A stretch of 58,817 nucleotides of DNA from the NCBI GenBank assembly GCA_964481235.1, contig CAYZYH010000006.1, positions 1 through 58,817 of the forward strand, written 5' to 3'. Each line of letters begins with the position of its first letter. Positions within the stretch are counted from its first letter, which is position 1. Shown here one piece after another: positions 15,959 to 25,141 of this stretch. This stretch comes from JAUPVL01 sp964481235 (lineage in GTDB: Bacteria; Patescibacteriota; Saccharimonadia; CAILAD01; BJGX01). Position numbers and translations under genes: made by a program. Under the pieces are notes generated by a model. It did no database searches, had not been told where the DNA came from, and saw nothing but the letters and a program-made list of their open reading frames with translations.

Positions 15959-16519
15959 ATAAAAAAACAGCGTCTACGTCTAAATCATGAAATAAAAGCC
16001 TCTTCAGTAAGATTATTGGGAGAAGATGGTGAACAGCTTGGTGTGGTCACACTAAATGAGGCCCTCAAAATGGCTGAATCGCAAGGTTACGACCTAGCTG
16101 AAGTATCTCCAGCCGCAAACCCACCTGTTTGTAAATTGTTAGATTGGGGTAAATACCAGTACGAACAAGAGAAGCAGCGCCAAAAAAGTCGTAAGAATCA
16201 AAAAAGCGTTGAGGTCAAACAGATAAGAATGGGTTTAAAGATTGGCACACACGATATAGAAGTAAAACAAAGAGCAGCGCGAAAATTTTTAGATTCTGGT
16301 AACAAGGTTAAGATAACGGCTCGTTTCAAGGGACGTGAGATGGCCCACCAGGAGCTTGGAAAAGTAGTACTAGATAAGTTCTTCGAAGGACTATCAGATG
16401 TGGCCGTTCAAGAAGGTGAACCTATAATGACTGGCCGTGACATGTCTATCATTGTACACCTAAAAAAAGAGCTAGGCTCCAATTCATTAACACCAAGTGA
16501 TAATTCTAGTAAGATATAA
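15959..16519 (+). CDS. infC: Translation initiation factor IF-3, probable ATA start
   Basis: 186 residues with both IF-3 domains. The N-domain has LGEDGEQLGVVTLNEALKMA, the linker is Lys/Gln rich, and the C-domain has GLKIGTHDIEVKQ and VKITARFKGREM. IF-3 binds the 30S subunit, blocks 50S joining and proofreads the start codon. No ATG, GTG or TTG lies at the proper N-terminus. Family homology runs back through QRLRLNHEIKASSVRLLGED to an ATA at 15959, which is 5 bases after AAGGAG (15948-15953). The first TTG in frame (16016) would delete the conserved N-terminus. A rare start codon on infC is known to allow self-repression by IF-3 (ATT in E. coli). Confidence 0.9.
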   Translation: MKKQRLRLNHEIKASSVRLLGEDGEQLGVVTLNEALKMAESQGYDLAEVSPAANPPVCKLLDWGKYQYEQEKQRQKSRKNQKSVEVKQIRMGLKIGTHDIEVKQRAARKFLDSGNKVKITARFKGREMAHQELGKVVLDKFFEGLSDVAVQEGEPIMTGRDMSIIVHLKKELGSNSLTPSDNSSKI

Positions 16520-16544
16520 TATTGTAATAAGGTAAGATATTGAA

Positions 16545-16742
16545 ATGCCCAAGCAAAAAACTAATAAAACCATGTCTAAACGTATAAAAGTTACCGGTAC
16601 CGGTAAGATTTTGCGTAGAAAGGCTACTAGAGCACACAAACTCACACTTAAATCTGGCTCTCGAAAACGCGCCTACACCTTAGAACACGGCATGGCTAAA
16701 GGCGATAGTAAGAATGCTAAAAAAATGGTAGGAGTCAAATAA
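16545..16742 (+). CDS. rpmI: 50S ribosomal protein bL35
   Basis: 65 residues, normal bL35 length. It is strongly basic with the typical KTNKTMSKRIKVTGTGKI start and RRKATRAHKL segment. It sits in the conserved infC-rpmI-rplT order, 25 bases after infC and overlapping rplT by one base (TAATG), so translation of bL35 and bL20 is coupled. Confidence 0.96.
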   Translation: MPKQKTNKTMSKRIKVTGTGKILRRKATRAHKLTLKSGSRKRAYTLEHGMAKGDSKNAKKMVGVK

Positions 16743-17083
16743 TGAGAGTAAAACGCGGTGTAACCGCCCACAAACGCCACAAGAAAATTATAAAACTTAC
16801 CAAGGGCTATGGTAAAACTCGCCGTGCTAGCTATAGAAAAGCTCACGAAGCTGTACTCAAAGCATTGAGTTATCAGTACAGAGACAGACGCAATATCAAG
16901 CGAGACATGAGATCACTTTGGATCACCAGAATAAGTGCAGCTGCAAAACTCAACGGCACAAGCTACTCTAGCTTAACTCACGGTCTTAAGACCGTCGAGA
17001 TAAAGATAGACCGTAAGATTCTTGCTGAACTTGCAGTCAATCAACCAAAGGCCTTTGAAGCAATAGTTAAAGCTGCTAAGTAG
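16742..17083 (+). CDS. rplT: 50S ribosomal protein bL20
   Basis: 113 residues with the family hallmarks: VKRGVTAHKRHKKI at the start, a long basic helix (GYGKTRRASYRKA), YRDRRNIKRDMRSLWITRI, and the C-terminal globular part. It is an early 23S rRNA assembly protein and, in some bacteria, represses its own operon. It ends 10 bases before the convergent SET gene. Confidence 0.97.
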   Translation: MRVKRGVTAHKRHKKIIKLTKGYGKTRRASYRKAHEAVLKALSYQYRDRRNIKRDMRSLWITRISAAAKLNGTSYSSLTHGLKTVEIKIDRKILAELAVNQPKAFEAIVKAAK

Positions 17084-17093
17084 CTTAAGTTAC

Positions 17094-17576
17094 TTATACA
17101 ATACGCCAATTTCCATCTTCTCTATGGAGGCATAACAACTTACTCTTCCCGTCTAATTTATAACTTACGGTTGCATTACGGTAACCACCTTTAATTTTGC
17201 TAAAATTACTAATTGATTCCTTCTCATAAGCTTCAATAAAAGTAGTAAGTTCAAATAAGATTTCTTCTGTAGCATTTGTAGTGATCATTTCGCCCCTTTT
17301 TATATCTCGCAAAGCAAAATCACAAGCTAGCTCAAAATCGGCTCGTGTGTTTGGTTTTGATGAATGGTTGGTATACCTCGAAGGTATACCAAAAAGATAC
17401 ATTTTACCCCAAAAACTATGCACGAATTTACGCTCAACTGTATTTAACTTATTATATTCGCTTTGTGATAGTTGCTTTAAACGCCACTCTAATACTTTTT
17501 CGCCAGTACGAAAATTACGATTGGCATAAGTACCTTTATTATCAATCTTGCCCTTACCAATTACAATACTTGTCAT
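17094..17576 (-). CDS. SET-domain protein (putative protein lysine methyltransferase)
   Basis: 160 residues. The N-terminal 110 residues follow the SET fold: GKGKIDNKGTYANRNFRTGEKVLEW, then SRYTNHSSKPNT with the N-H-S SAM-binding motif, then DIKRGEMITTNATEE. SET enzymes transfer methyl groups from SAM to lysines. A C-terminal part of about 45 residues is unassigned. Its ATG lies 2 bases after the stop of the ABC permease gene, so it appears to be the last gene of the envelope operon, an unexpected partner. Confidence 0.8.
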   Translation of the reverse strand: MTSIVIGKGKIDNKGTYANRNFRTGEKVLEWRLKQLSQSEYNKLNTVERKFVHSFWGKMYLFGIPSRYTNHSSKPNTRADFELACDFALRDIKRGEMITTNATEEILFELTTFIEAYEKESISNFSKIKGGYRNATVSYKLDGKSKLLCLHREDGNWRIV

Positions 17577-17578
17577 TA

Positions 17579-18826
17579 CTATAAAGACTTTAGGGCTTGT
17601 ATAGGGCGCTTTCTAGCGGCCTTAATAGCTGGTGCCACACCAAACACAACTCCAACTGTTAAAGACACTCCTAGGGCAAGTATGAGAGCTTTGATACTAA
17701 ATACCGGCGTGATACCAGCAAATCTTTTTACTAGTAGGCCTGCTAGATAGCTGAGTAGCAATCCAAGTAGCCCGCCCATAATTGAAAGTATAATTGCTTC
17801 AATTAGAAACTGACTAAGTATATTACCGCTAGTTGCGCCAATAGCTTTTCTTATACCTATCTCGCGCGTTCTTTCAGTAACCGATACTAGCATAATATTC
17901 ATAATACCAATACCGCCCACCAGAAGGCTTATTGCCGCAATAGCAACTACGAAGGTGGTGAGTAGATCTAGTATAGTATTAAAGGTTGAGAGTAGATCTT
18001 CTTGAGTGAGAACACTGAAGTCTTCTTGACCACCATGATTTTTTTTGAGAGTTTCTTTTATACTCTCTTGGGTACTTGCGATATTCTCCGAAGAGTTTAC
18101 CTGAGTTATTATGCGAAATATCTGGTTCGAGCCAGTAATTGCGCTAGCAGTGTTGGCAGGAATATATACTATATCGTCTGAACTCGCTCCCAACCCAGAT
18201 CCAGAATCTGATTTTTTCACGACACCAATCACCTCAAACTGTTGCCCACGAATGCCAATTGTTTTACCAATAGCCTCACTATTACCAAAAAGGTTTTGTT
18301 TAGTATCGGCACCTATTACTGCAACTCTAGCCTTAGATTCATCTTCAGAGTTTGTAAAAAATTTACCACCCTCATACTGAAGTTGTCTTATATCATTAAA
18401 GCTTGAGGTAGTACCAACTATAAATGGTGAACTAGTAGATAGTGTATCGTAAGTTACCACAGACGAAACAATATTATATGGTGCGGTGTTAATAATGTTT
18501 TTTGTTTGTTCGATACTTTTTACGTCTTGGTTAGTTAGCGTTGAGCTACCTATACTGCTAGCAAAGTTAAAACCACCGCTGCTTTTCTGTTGTTGACCAT
18601 TTTTTGCTGTAGAAGTACTACTACCAATCTGGCCAGATGACACTGTTAGTAAGTTTGCCCCCAAACCAGATACTTCTCCGCTAACCTGCGCTTTTACACC
18701 ATCTCCAATTCCAATCATTACTAAAACCGCAAATACACCAATTACTATTCCTAGCATGGTCAAAAAAGATCGCATTTTAGCCGACTTAATACTAATAAGA
18801 GCCATTTTAATATTCTGAAAAATCAT
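17579..18826 (-). CDS. MacB/FtsX-type ABC transporter permease
   Basis: 415 residues. One membrane helix lies near residues 20-45 (MLGIVIGVFAVLVMIGIGDG), then a periplasmic MacB-like domain of about 240 residues rich in Ser/Gly, then three C-terminal helices with the conserved RTREIGIRKAIGATSG coupling segment. These proteins do mechanical work across the membrane or export substrates rather than simple import. The gene overlaps the ATPase gene by 4 bases, so the two form one transporter. Confidence 0.92.
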   Translation of the reverse strand: MIFQNIKMALISIKSAKMRSFLTMLGIVIGVFAVLVMIGIGDGVKAQVSGEVSGLGANLLTVSSGQIGSSTSTAKNGQQQKSSGGFNFASSIGSSTLTNQDVKSIEQTKNIINTAPYNIVSSVVTYDTLSTSSPFIVGTTSSFNDIRQLQYEGGKFFTNSEDESKARVAVIGADTKQNLFGNSEAIGKTIGIRGQQFEVIGVVKKSDSGSGLGASSDDIVYIPANTASAITGSNQIFRIITQVNSSENIASTQESIKETLKKNHGGQEDFSVLTQEDLLSTFNTILDLLTTFVVAIAAISLLVGGIGIMNIMLVSVTERTREIGIRKAIGATSGNILSQFLIEAIILSIMGGLLGLLLSYLAGLLVKRFAGITPVFSIKALILALGVSLTVGVVFGVAPAIKAARKRPIQALKSL

Positions 18827-19524
18827 CTAACCACCCTCTTATTGTGTAATTCACCATCTCGTACCCATACTATTTTATTAGCATATCTACCTACCTCAGA
18901 ATTGTGTGTGACAACAACAATAGTCACGCCTTTCTTGTTTAGCTCTTTAAGTAGGTTCATTATTTCGGTACCTGTTTTGGTGTCTAAATTACCGGTGGGC
19001 TCATCAGCAAGTATTAAACTGGGGTTGTTAGTCAAAGCACGAGCAATTGCCACGCGCTGCACCTGTCCACCACTCATTCTATTTGAACGACTTTTGGCTT
19101 TGTCTAATAGTCCAACCATCTTTAGAACCTCTACAACCTTCTGTTTACGTTCATGTTTGCTTTTCCTGGCATAAACCATTGGCAATTCAACATTTTGAGC
19201 TACATTTAATCGCGGTAGTAGGTTAAAACTTTGAAATACAAAACCAATCTTATCTCGTCTAAGTCTAGCTAATTTCTTTTCATTAAGGCTTGTTGTATCA
19301 ACTCCATCAAGTAAATACTCCCCTGAAGTTGGCAGATCTAACAAGCCAATGATGTTCATAAGGGTTGATTTACCAGAACCTGACGGGCCCATTATTGCTA
19401 CGAAATCACCTTGTGCAATGGTAAGTTCTACTCCTTTTAGCGCATCTAAGACACCGGCATCATCATCGTACCGCTTACCCATTTTATTCATAACTATTAC
19501 ATTTTGAATTTTATTTTTTTTCAT
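18823..19524 (-). CDS. MacB/LolD-type ABC transporter ATPase
   Basis: 233 residues with all ABC motifs: Walker A GPSGSGKST (about residues 46-54), Q-loop FVFQSFNLLPRL, signature MSGGQVQRVAIARAL, Walker B LILADEPTGNLD, and switch His in VVVTHN. It belongs to the MacB/LolD class that pairs with FtsX-like permeases. It overlaps both neighbours, the permease by 4 bases and the DUF4012 gene by 14. Confidence 0.95.
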   Translation of the reverse strand: MKKNKIQNVIVMNKMGKRYDDDAGVLDALKGVELTIAQGDFVAIMGPSGSGKSTLMNIIGLLDLPTSGEYLLDGVDTTSLNEKKLARLRRDKIGFVFQSFNLLPRLNVAQNVELPMVYARKSKHERKQKVVEVLKMVGLLDKAKSRSNRMSGGQVQRVAIARALTNNPSLILADEPTGNLDTKTGTEIMNLLKELNKKGVTIVVVTHNSEVGRYANKIVWVRDGELHNKRVVR

Positions 19525-20962
19525 ATATAAAGCTCAATATTTCATCTTGACTAACATTACCAGTATAGAACACGGTATTGCTATTGCCAACTTCTTTCTT
19601 TACATCCTTCAAGCTACTTGCAGTCAGCTCATAATCTTCCGTTGGTAGAGTTAAGGAATAATTAATTGTGTACGGCCAACCTCCAATCTGTTTTTGAATA
19701 GCAGTATTAACTACAAGCTTATCACCAAATAAGTACTTCGTAGGTATTGTGTACTTAAAGCTTGAGCTACTCTGCGAAAGTGGTTGCATGTATCTATAAT
19801 AACCAATTATTAATTTTTCATTTTCTTTGGTAACAACATAAGGCTTTGATCCAACTGAAACGTTTTGAAGTTGTGTAGTTACTGGTAGCGCCATGGTAAT
19901 ATAACTTTTGTCTTCTCCTATCAACCACATAAGCTTGTTCGTATTGGGATCTATGTAGTTTATTCTGTTGGGCGAAGTATGTGCAGATATTATTTCTAGA
20001 TCAACCGTACTGCTACCATCGCTCAAGAGAGTCTGGTGCATATTTACAGTGTTCTTAATAAATGGTGAGCTTTTGTTGGCAGCAAAATTTGCCTCAGCCA
20101 ACATAAGATAATTCTCATCATAACTTTTAATCTCTCCAGAGGCACCAATTTGTTGTATGAGTGCTTGTGTATTTTTATCAGTACTATACAGAACAACTTG
20201 CTTTTGGTTGATTAAATCCTGAAAGGTAGGTAGATATTCTTTGATTTCAAGAATATCCTTAGATAGCAATCTAGTAATTAACTGGTTGGCAAGACTCCCA
20301 ATCACGCCAGACTTAGGATCTTTTTTTTGTTGTTTGTCTTTTCCTGCTTCTACTTCAAGCTGTACTGTTTCACGAAAGTTCTCCTTAGTAACCGTAATGT
20401 CATAATCTTTTAGATATACCGACCCCAACTTACCTAAAAGCTCTTCAAGTACTTGTGGTGTAATCTGAACAACGTTATCTACAGGTACGGAGGTATTAAG
20501 CTGATAAAAATACAACACTCTTTTAGCATTATCAGGATAGCTTAGATAGTTATTACTATCTCTCAAAGAAGAACAGTCGATAAGATTGATAGCAAGGTAA
20601 TCTGGTTGAGTATAATTCTTATCTTTACAAAAATCTGGCGAATCAATACTATATACACCTACAAGTGGGTCAGCGCTTATTTTGCCTTTGTTAGAGTTAA
20701 TTAAACCCAGAGTACCAATAAAACCTCCTCCTGTACGTATCTCGGCATTATTGGCAAGCACTAATAAGGTCTTTTGGGGTTTAGAATAGCCTCCTAGAGT
20801 CTTGTATAGGTCCTGGTAGGGTTTGAGCTGAGATGACTTCTCCTCTAATGATTGAAAGTACTGACCCGCCCGAACAGATACTATGTATATACCAAGTAGA
20901 AGTGTAGACAGCACTATGGCCACCAGAATATTACTAGATCTACTTTTGCGCTGTTTGGTCAT
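19511..20962 (-). CDS. DUF4012 membrane-anchored protein
   Basis: 483 residues. One membrane helix near residues 10-32 anchors a large outside domain. The DUF4012 hallmark KTLLVLANNAEIRTGGGFIG is at about residues 59-78. The remainder is beta-rich and ends in a segment with aromatic and Tyr-rich strands. The family is common in Patescibacteria and Actinobacteria and usually sits in polysaccharide loci; its role is unknown. The ATGA overlap with the GT4 gene places it in the envelope operon. Confidence 0.85.
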   Translation of the reverse strand: MTKQRKSRSSNILVAIVLSTLLLGIYIVSVRAGQYFQSLEEKSSQLKPYQDLYKTLGGYSKPQKTLLVLANNAEIRTGGGFIGTLGLINSNKGKISADPLVGVYSIDSPDFCKDKNYTQPDYLAINLIDCSSLRDSNNYLSYPDNAKRVLYFYQLNTSVPVDNVVQITPQVLEELLGKLGSVYLKDYDITVTKENFRETVQLEVEAGKDKQQKKDPKSGVIGSLANQLITRLLSKDILEIKEYLPTFQDLINQKQVVLYSTDKNTQALIQQIGASGEIKSYDENYLMLAEANFAANKSSPFIKNTVNMHQTLLSDGSSTVDLEIISAHTSPNRINYIDPNTNKLMWLIGEDKSYITMALPVTTQLQNVSVGSKPYVVTKENEKLIIGYYRYMQPLSQSSSSFKYTIPTKYLFGDKLVVNTAIQKQIGGWPYTINYSLTLPTEDYELTASSLKDVKKEVGNSNTVFYTGNVSQDEILSFIYEKK

Positions 20963-22065
20963 TTTCTATTCTCTACTACCTTGCTGTTTACTAACTCTTG
21001 TATTTGCGATATAAACCGTTCTTTTGAGAACTCTTCAGCTCTATCTCTTATTTGGTCGGATGAATAATGCTTTTGCTCAAACTCAAGAATTGTTTTAATA
21101 ACGGCTTTTTCTGTTTGGTTATTAAAAAACAACCCTGTCTTATTGTTTACTACAGATTCACTAGCACCACCCTTGCCATAAGTTATTACAGGTTTACCTG
21201 CGGACATAGACTCTACAGGAGTAATGCCAAAATCTTCGTTGGCAGTAAATATTAACGCTTTGCATTTTTCATACAAACAAGTCACCTCTGTATCTGAGGG
21301 AGAGACAATAAACTTAATTGTTGGGCCAGCAATTGATTGCAATTTTTTTAGTTCTGGGCCACTACCGGCAATTTTGAGATGTCGCCCAAGTTTATTACAT
21401 GCTTTCACCGCCAAATCTATTCTTTTGTATGGTATTAATCTACTAACCACCAAATAGTAGTCACTATGGTTGCTGGTGGGAGTAAATCTACCTATATCAA
21501 CTGGCGGATACACAACCATAGAGTCTCGTTGGTAATATTTTTTAATTCTCTTTGCTACAGTTTCAGAATTTGCCAACATTATATCTGGTCTCTGGGCGGC
21601 AGCATAATCCCAACGTCGCATCTTGTTTACTAGTCTGGGTAAAACAACCTTGAATAGAGGGTTTAAAGCCCCCATTCCGGGCTGCTTTAAGTAATCGTCA
21701 TAACCACTCCAATAGTAACGAGTTGGGGTATGGATATATGCAATATGCGTAGTCTCAGTAGGGGTAATAATACCCTTAGATTCAGCGCTACTTGACGATA
21801 TTACAACGTCGTAGTTAGAAAAATCGAAACTCTCGAATGCCAAAGTTCTCAAAGTTGGGTATAGTTGATGTTTTTTTGTCGCCATTGGCCAGTGCTGTAA
21901 GAATGATGTTCGCACATCAGAGTTTTTAAATAAGTTTATCCTAGATGGATCATAAACACTTGTGTAGATAGGTGCGTGTGGGTATGCTTCTTGCAAAGCC
22001 TCCAAAACCCTCTCTCCGCCGCCGAGGTTAGTTAGCCAATCATGAACCAATGCAACCCTAATCAC
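20959..22065 (-). CDS. GT4-family glycosyltransferase of the envelope operon
   Basis: 368 residues, GT-B fold. The N-terminus VALVHDWLTNLGGGERVLEAL is typical of mannosyltransferases of the WbaZ-like branch. The C-domain has LVVSRLIPYKRIDLAVKACN and the acidic EDFGITPVESMSAGKPVI donor site. It likely extends a lipid-linked glycan begun by the sugar-phosphate transferase 4 bases upstream. Sugar identity cannot be read from sequence. Confidence 0.9.
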   Translation of the reverse strand: MIRVALVHDWLTNLGGGERVLEALQEAYPHAPIYTSVYDPSRINLFKNSDVRTSFLQHWPMATKKHQLYPTLRTLAFESFDFSNYDVVISSSSAESKGIITPTETTHIAYIHTPTRYYWSGYDDYLKQPGMGALNPLFKVVLPRLVNKMRRWDYAAAQRPDIMLANSETVAKRIKKYYQRDSMVVYPPVDIGRFTPTSNHSDYYLVVSRLIPYKRIDLAVKACNKLGRHLKIAGSGPELKKLQSIAGPTIKFIVSPSDTEVTCLYEKCKALIFTANEDFGITPVESMSAGKPVITYGKGGASESVVNNKTGLFFNNQTEKAVIKTILEFEQKHYSSDQIRDRAEEFSKERFISQIQELVNSKVVENRK

Positions 22066-22069
22066 CGTA

Positions 22070-23488
22070 TTAATACCCGTTATTTTGAAACAATAATATC
22101 GGTATAGTTCGTAAAATAATCGCCAAATCTAGCCCAATACTCCAATTTTCTATGTAGTAAACATCAAGTTTTACCCTACTATCATACTTAACATCGTTTC
22201 TACCAGAAACCTGCCACAAACCAGTTAAACCAGGCTTAATGTGAAGAAATAATCCAGATTCATCACCATATTTTTCTAGTTCTGCCTCAACTATTGGTCT
22301 TGGACCAACAAAACTCAAATCACCCTTTAGCACATTAACTAGCTGGGGTAGTTCATCTAGGCTTGTACGTCGTAAAAATCTCCCCAATCCACTCACTCTA
22401 GGATCATTTTTTACCTTGTGGTTAACTTTAAACTCTTCAATAATATCATTGTCATTAAAGCTCTCTAAGACTTCTAGGTCACTTTTATTTCCAAATTTTC
22501 CCCCTGTGCAGTAGATTTGTTTCATTGTTCTAAACTTGTATATGAATATTTTTTTACCAGATCTAGTAAGTCTTTTATGGGCGTAGAACACCGGGCCAGG
22601 ATCCAGTATTTTTATCAAAATACTAATTATCAACATAAAAGGCAGTGCAATTATTATACTTGTAATAGACAGTATGATATCTAAGAGTCGCTTGGCTATT
22701 CTTCCCCAACCCTCAAGTGGTGTTGATATTATTTCCATTACTGGGATATTCTTGATCCTATTCATTCTCATCGGAACATCATACATTTGGGCAACAGTTG
22801 GTACTATATGAAACTGAATTTGGTTTTGTCGACAAAAACCGGCACATTTAATAGTAATCTCTTTTGATAAGCCCTCCTCAAGCAAGAAAATATCGTCAAT
22901 AGAATATTTTTGCTGAAGTGAATTTAGTATTTTTGGTTTTATGTCGTTTTTAACTGCGATATTTTTTACTACTCTGTATAATCTAAATTCATCTAGGAGA
23001 TCTTTTTGAAAACCAATGCGTGATGGTCCATTACCAATTATTAGTACATTATGCGTTCCTATCCCTAAACGGTAAAGAAAATGTTGTAAAGAATACATTA
23101 TAAACCTTGATATTGTAACAAATATAACAGCAAACACAAAACCATAAATTGGTATAGCTTTAGATGGGAATATTGGTTGTTGGGCAAAAAAGTCTATTAT
23201 AATCAGAACCATCACCCCGACTGCAGATGCCATTAAAACCCGGCTTGTCTCAGAAAGCCTAGAACGCGTCGCTTTAAGGTCGTACAATCCTGCAAAAGCA
23301 TATATAACTATCCACAATAGGAGAACTGGTAATATTACTATTAGAAATGACTTACCAGAGACAAAATAAGCTAATGGTTTTGCTTGTTCATGACGAATAA
23401 GATAGGCTAGGGCAAAACCAAATACTATCATACAGTAGTCGATTGGGATTAGCAGTGCTCTAAACAATAACTCGCTTCTTTTTTTCAT
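22070..23488 (-). CDS. Polyprenyl-phosphate sugar-1-phosphate transferase (WcaJ/WbaP-like)
   Basis: 472 residues. It has four N-terminal membrane helices (residues 10-130), a Rossmann-like middle domain (VLIIGNGPSRIGFQKDLL), one more helix near 275-300, and the catalytic C-terminal domain with KFRTMKQ, RTSLDELPQLVNVLKGDLSF, VGPRP and KPGLTGLWQVSGRND. It moves a sugar-1-phosphate from a UDP-sugar to undecaprenyl phosphate and so starts glycan synthesis. It is the first gene of a six-gene leftward operon. Confidence 0.94.
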   Translation of the reverse strand: MKKRSELLFRALLIPIDYCMIVFGFALAYLIRHEQAKPLAYFVSGKSFLIVILPVLLLWIVIYAFAGLYDLKATRSRLSETSRVLMASAVGVMVLIIIDFFAQQPIFPSKAIPIYGFVFAVIFVTISRFIMYSLQHFLYRLGIGTHNVLIIGNGPSRIGFQKDLLDEFRLYRVVKNIAVKNDIKPKILNSLQQKYSIDDIFLLEEGLSKEITIKCAGFCRQNQIQFHIVPTVAQMYDVPMRMNRIKNIPVMEIISTPLEGWGRIAKRLLDIILSITSIIIALPFMLIISILIKILDPGPVFYAHKRLTRSGKKIFIYKFRTMKQIYCTGGKFGNKSDLEVLESFNDNDIIEEFKVNHKVKNDPRVSGLGRFLRRTSLDELPQLVNVLKGDLSFVGPRPIVEAELEKYGDESGLFLHIKPGLTGLWQVSGRNDVKYDSRVKLDVYYIENWSIGLDLAIILRTIPILLFQNNGY

Positions 23489-23520
23489 ATTTTTACTCTC
23501 ATTCTTAATGACTATTATAT

Positions 23521-23545
23521 CAAAATACCCTCTATTCCAGAGGGT
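23521..23545 (-). terminator. Terminator of RNase P RNA
   Basis: ACCCTCT (527-533 of the 23 kb block) pairs with AGAGGGT (539-545) around 5 bases. It is followed on the minus strand by ATTTTG and lies 10 bases after the mature RNA end. Confidence 0.65.
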
Positions 23546-23554
23546 GTTTTGATA

Positions 23555-23930
23555 ATAAGTTAGCTATAAGCCGAATTTTGTCCTCCGTCTACTGACGGAT
23601 GTGTAATCATCTATCTTCCCTTGCGGGCGTCCGTCGTTCGACGGATCATGCGATATACCCTAAAAGAGCGAGTAACTCTTCTGCTAGATAGCAGATGGGC
23701 CCATAATCTTGCAGCCGGTAGGGTTTACCTCCTTCTATAGTTACCCATAGAAGTTACGAGCTCTTACCTCGCACTTTTCACCCTTACCTTTCACCACTAG
23801 TGTTGAAAGGCGGTATAGTTTCTGTGGCACTTTCCCGAGAGTCACCTCTGGTTGCTGTTAGCAACTACCGTACTCTAAGCTGTTCGGACTTTCCTACCGC
23901 CTAATGACGGTTGATTACCCACTAACTTAT
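23555..23930 (-). ncRNA. rnpB: RNase P RNA, bacterial type A-like
   Basis: On the minus strand the RNA begins with P1 (ATAAGTTAG, paired with CTAACTTAT, 9 bp) and soon shows the conserved AGGAAAGTCCGAACAGC region (CR-I). The 3' half has ACAAAATTCGGCTTAT (CR-V). The P4 halves and the GGGTAA region are visible. It is the catalytic RNA that removes tRNA 5' leaders, with RnpA as partner (not in this window). Length about 376 nt is normal. Ends are set by the P1 pairing. Confidence 0.95.
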
Positions 23931-23937
23931 CAGTAAT

Positions 23938-23966
23938 AATATAGCACTTTTTTACAAAAATGTCTA
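23938..23966 (-). promoter_or_regulatory. RNase P RNA promoter
   Basis: Minus strand TAGACA (23961-23966), 17 bases, TATATT (23938-23943). Transcription would start about 7 bases downstream, next to the P1 strand. The -35 box overlaps the stop codon of the upstream RNase H gene. Confidence 0.7.
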
Positions 23967-24374
23967 TATGATTTGGTTATCTAAACAAATATTTACTTGT
24001 TCATCGGCAAGTTTATTATCATCTCTATAAACATGTGTGAAGCTAATATTTAAGTTGCGAATTAAAGAAGTGATCTCTTGAAAAATGGGCTTAATATTGG
24101 CATTTTTTACTCTATAATCACCGTTGAGCTGCTTAACTACCAACATACTATCTAGATAAAATTCAATTTTAAAGTCTTTATATGGTGTAATGTGTTTTAA
24201 AGCTAGTATTACCGCCATATATTCAGCGTAATTATTGGTCTGTATACCAAGATATTCGTTATACTCTGCTAGTATTTTATCTTCTGATGATACAAATACA
24301 GCGCCCGCAGCAGCAGGGCCAGGATTACCTCTAGATCCACCATCACAAAATATCTTTATCTTCTTATTAACCAT
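23964..24374 (-). CDS. rnhA: RNase HI-family protein
   Basis: 136 residues. It has catalytic acids in the usual order: Asp in FCDGGSRGNPGP (about residue 11), Glu in NNYAEYMAVILAL, Asp in YLDSMLVVKQLNG, and a late Asp in the ADEQVN stretch. It cleaves RNA in RNA-DNA hybrids. This short form lacks the basic handle of E. coli RNase HI, as in the RNase HI-like (YpdQ/RnhA-like) branch. It overlaps uppP by 19 bases and ends the operon. Confidence 0.88.
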   Translation of the reverse strand: MVNKKIKIFCDGGSRGNPGPAAAGAVFVSSEDKILAEYNEYLGIQTNNYAEYMAVILALKHITPYKDFKIEFYLDSMLVVKQLNGDYRVKNANIKPIFQEITSLIRNLNISFTHVYRDDNKLADEQVNICLDNQII

Positions 24375-25141
24375 ATAGCTATTATTCCTAATCCTAAGAT
24401 AATTCTATACAATACAAATATCAACATTGAATGGCTTTTAAGGTAGTCTAGTAGCCATTTAATAACCAATAATCCCACAGCAAACGTTACTACTATGCCT
24501 AAAATAAGATCTAAATTAGATATAGACTTAACAGGCTCCTTGACCAAACTTAGGGCTTTGTATAGACCCGCGCCTAGAGATATCGGTGTAGCAAGCAAAA
24601 AGCTAAATCTGGCAGCATCTTCTCGCTTTAAACCCAACCATAAACCTGCAGTAATTGTTATACCAGATCGAGAGGTACCCGGTATAAGGGCAACTGCCTG
24701 AGCAAAACCAATAATTACACTCTGTTTTAATGTAATTTTATCAACTGATTCTTGTAGCTTGGCAGTTTTATCTACATATAGCAGTAAAAATCCAAACAAT
24801 ATCATACCGATTGCTAGAACAAGAGGTGCATAACTACTAGCATGCAAATAGTGTTCAATATATTTATCACCAAAGTAACCAATAAATAAAGCTGGTAGAG
24901 TTGCTATAATAATATATTTAATCAACTTATCCTTTTTTAATAGCATCTGCCAAAATTCTTTTCCAAAAAAGACTAGTAGAGCTAAGGCTGTGCCTATATG
25001 TAGTGCGGCATCAAAAGCAAGACCTGGATTCGTAAAATTAAAAACCCAAGGAACCAAAAGTAGATGTGCTGATGACGATATAGGTAAAAACTCCGTCACT
25101 GCCTGAACAATAGATAGTACAACAACTACATAAATATTCAT
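24356..25141 (-). CDS. uppP: Undecaprenyl-diphosphate phosphatase (BacA/UppP)
   Basis: 261 residues with about seven membrane helices. Both conserved loops are present: QAVTEFLPISSSAHL near the start and ALIPGTSRSGITI near the middle, which hold the catalytic residues. It dephosphorylates undecaprenyl-PP so the lipid carrier can be reused for cell wall and glycan synthesis. The start overlaps the HIT gene stop (ATGA). Confidence 0.95.
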   Translation of the reverse strand: MNIYVVVVLSIVQAVTEFLPISSSAHLLLVPWVFNFTNPGLAFDAALHIGTALALLVFFGKEFWQMLLKKDKLIKYIIIATLPALFIGYFGDKYIEHYLHASSYAPLVLAIGMILFGFLLLYVDKTAKLQESVDKITLKQSVIIGFAQAVALIPGTSRSGITITAGLWLGLKREDAARFSFLLATPISLGAGLYKALSLVKEPVKSISNLDLILGIVVTFAVGLLVIKWLLDYLKSHSMLIFVLYRIILGLGIIAIWLIRR

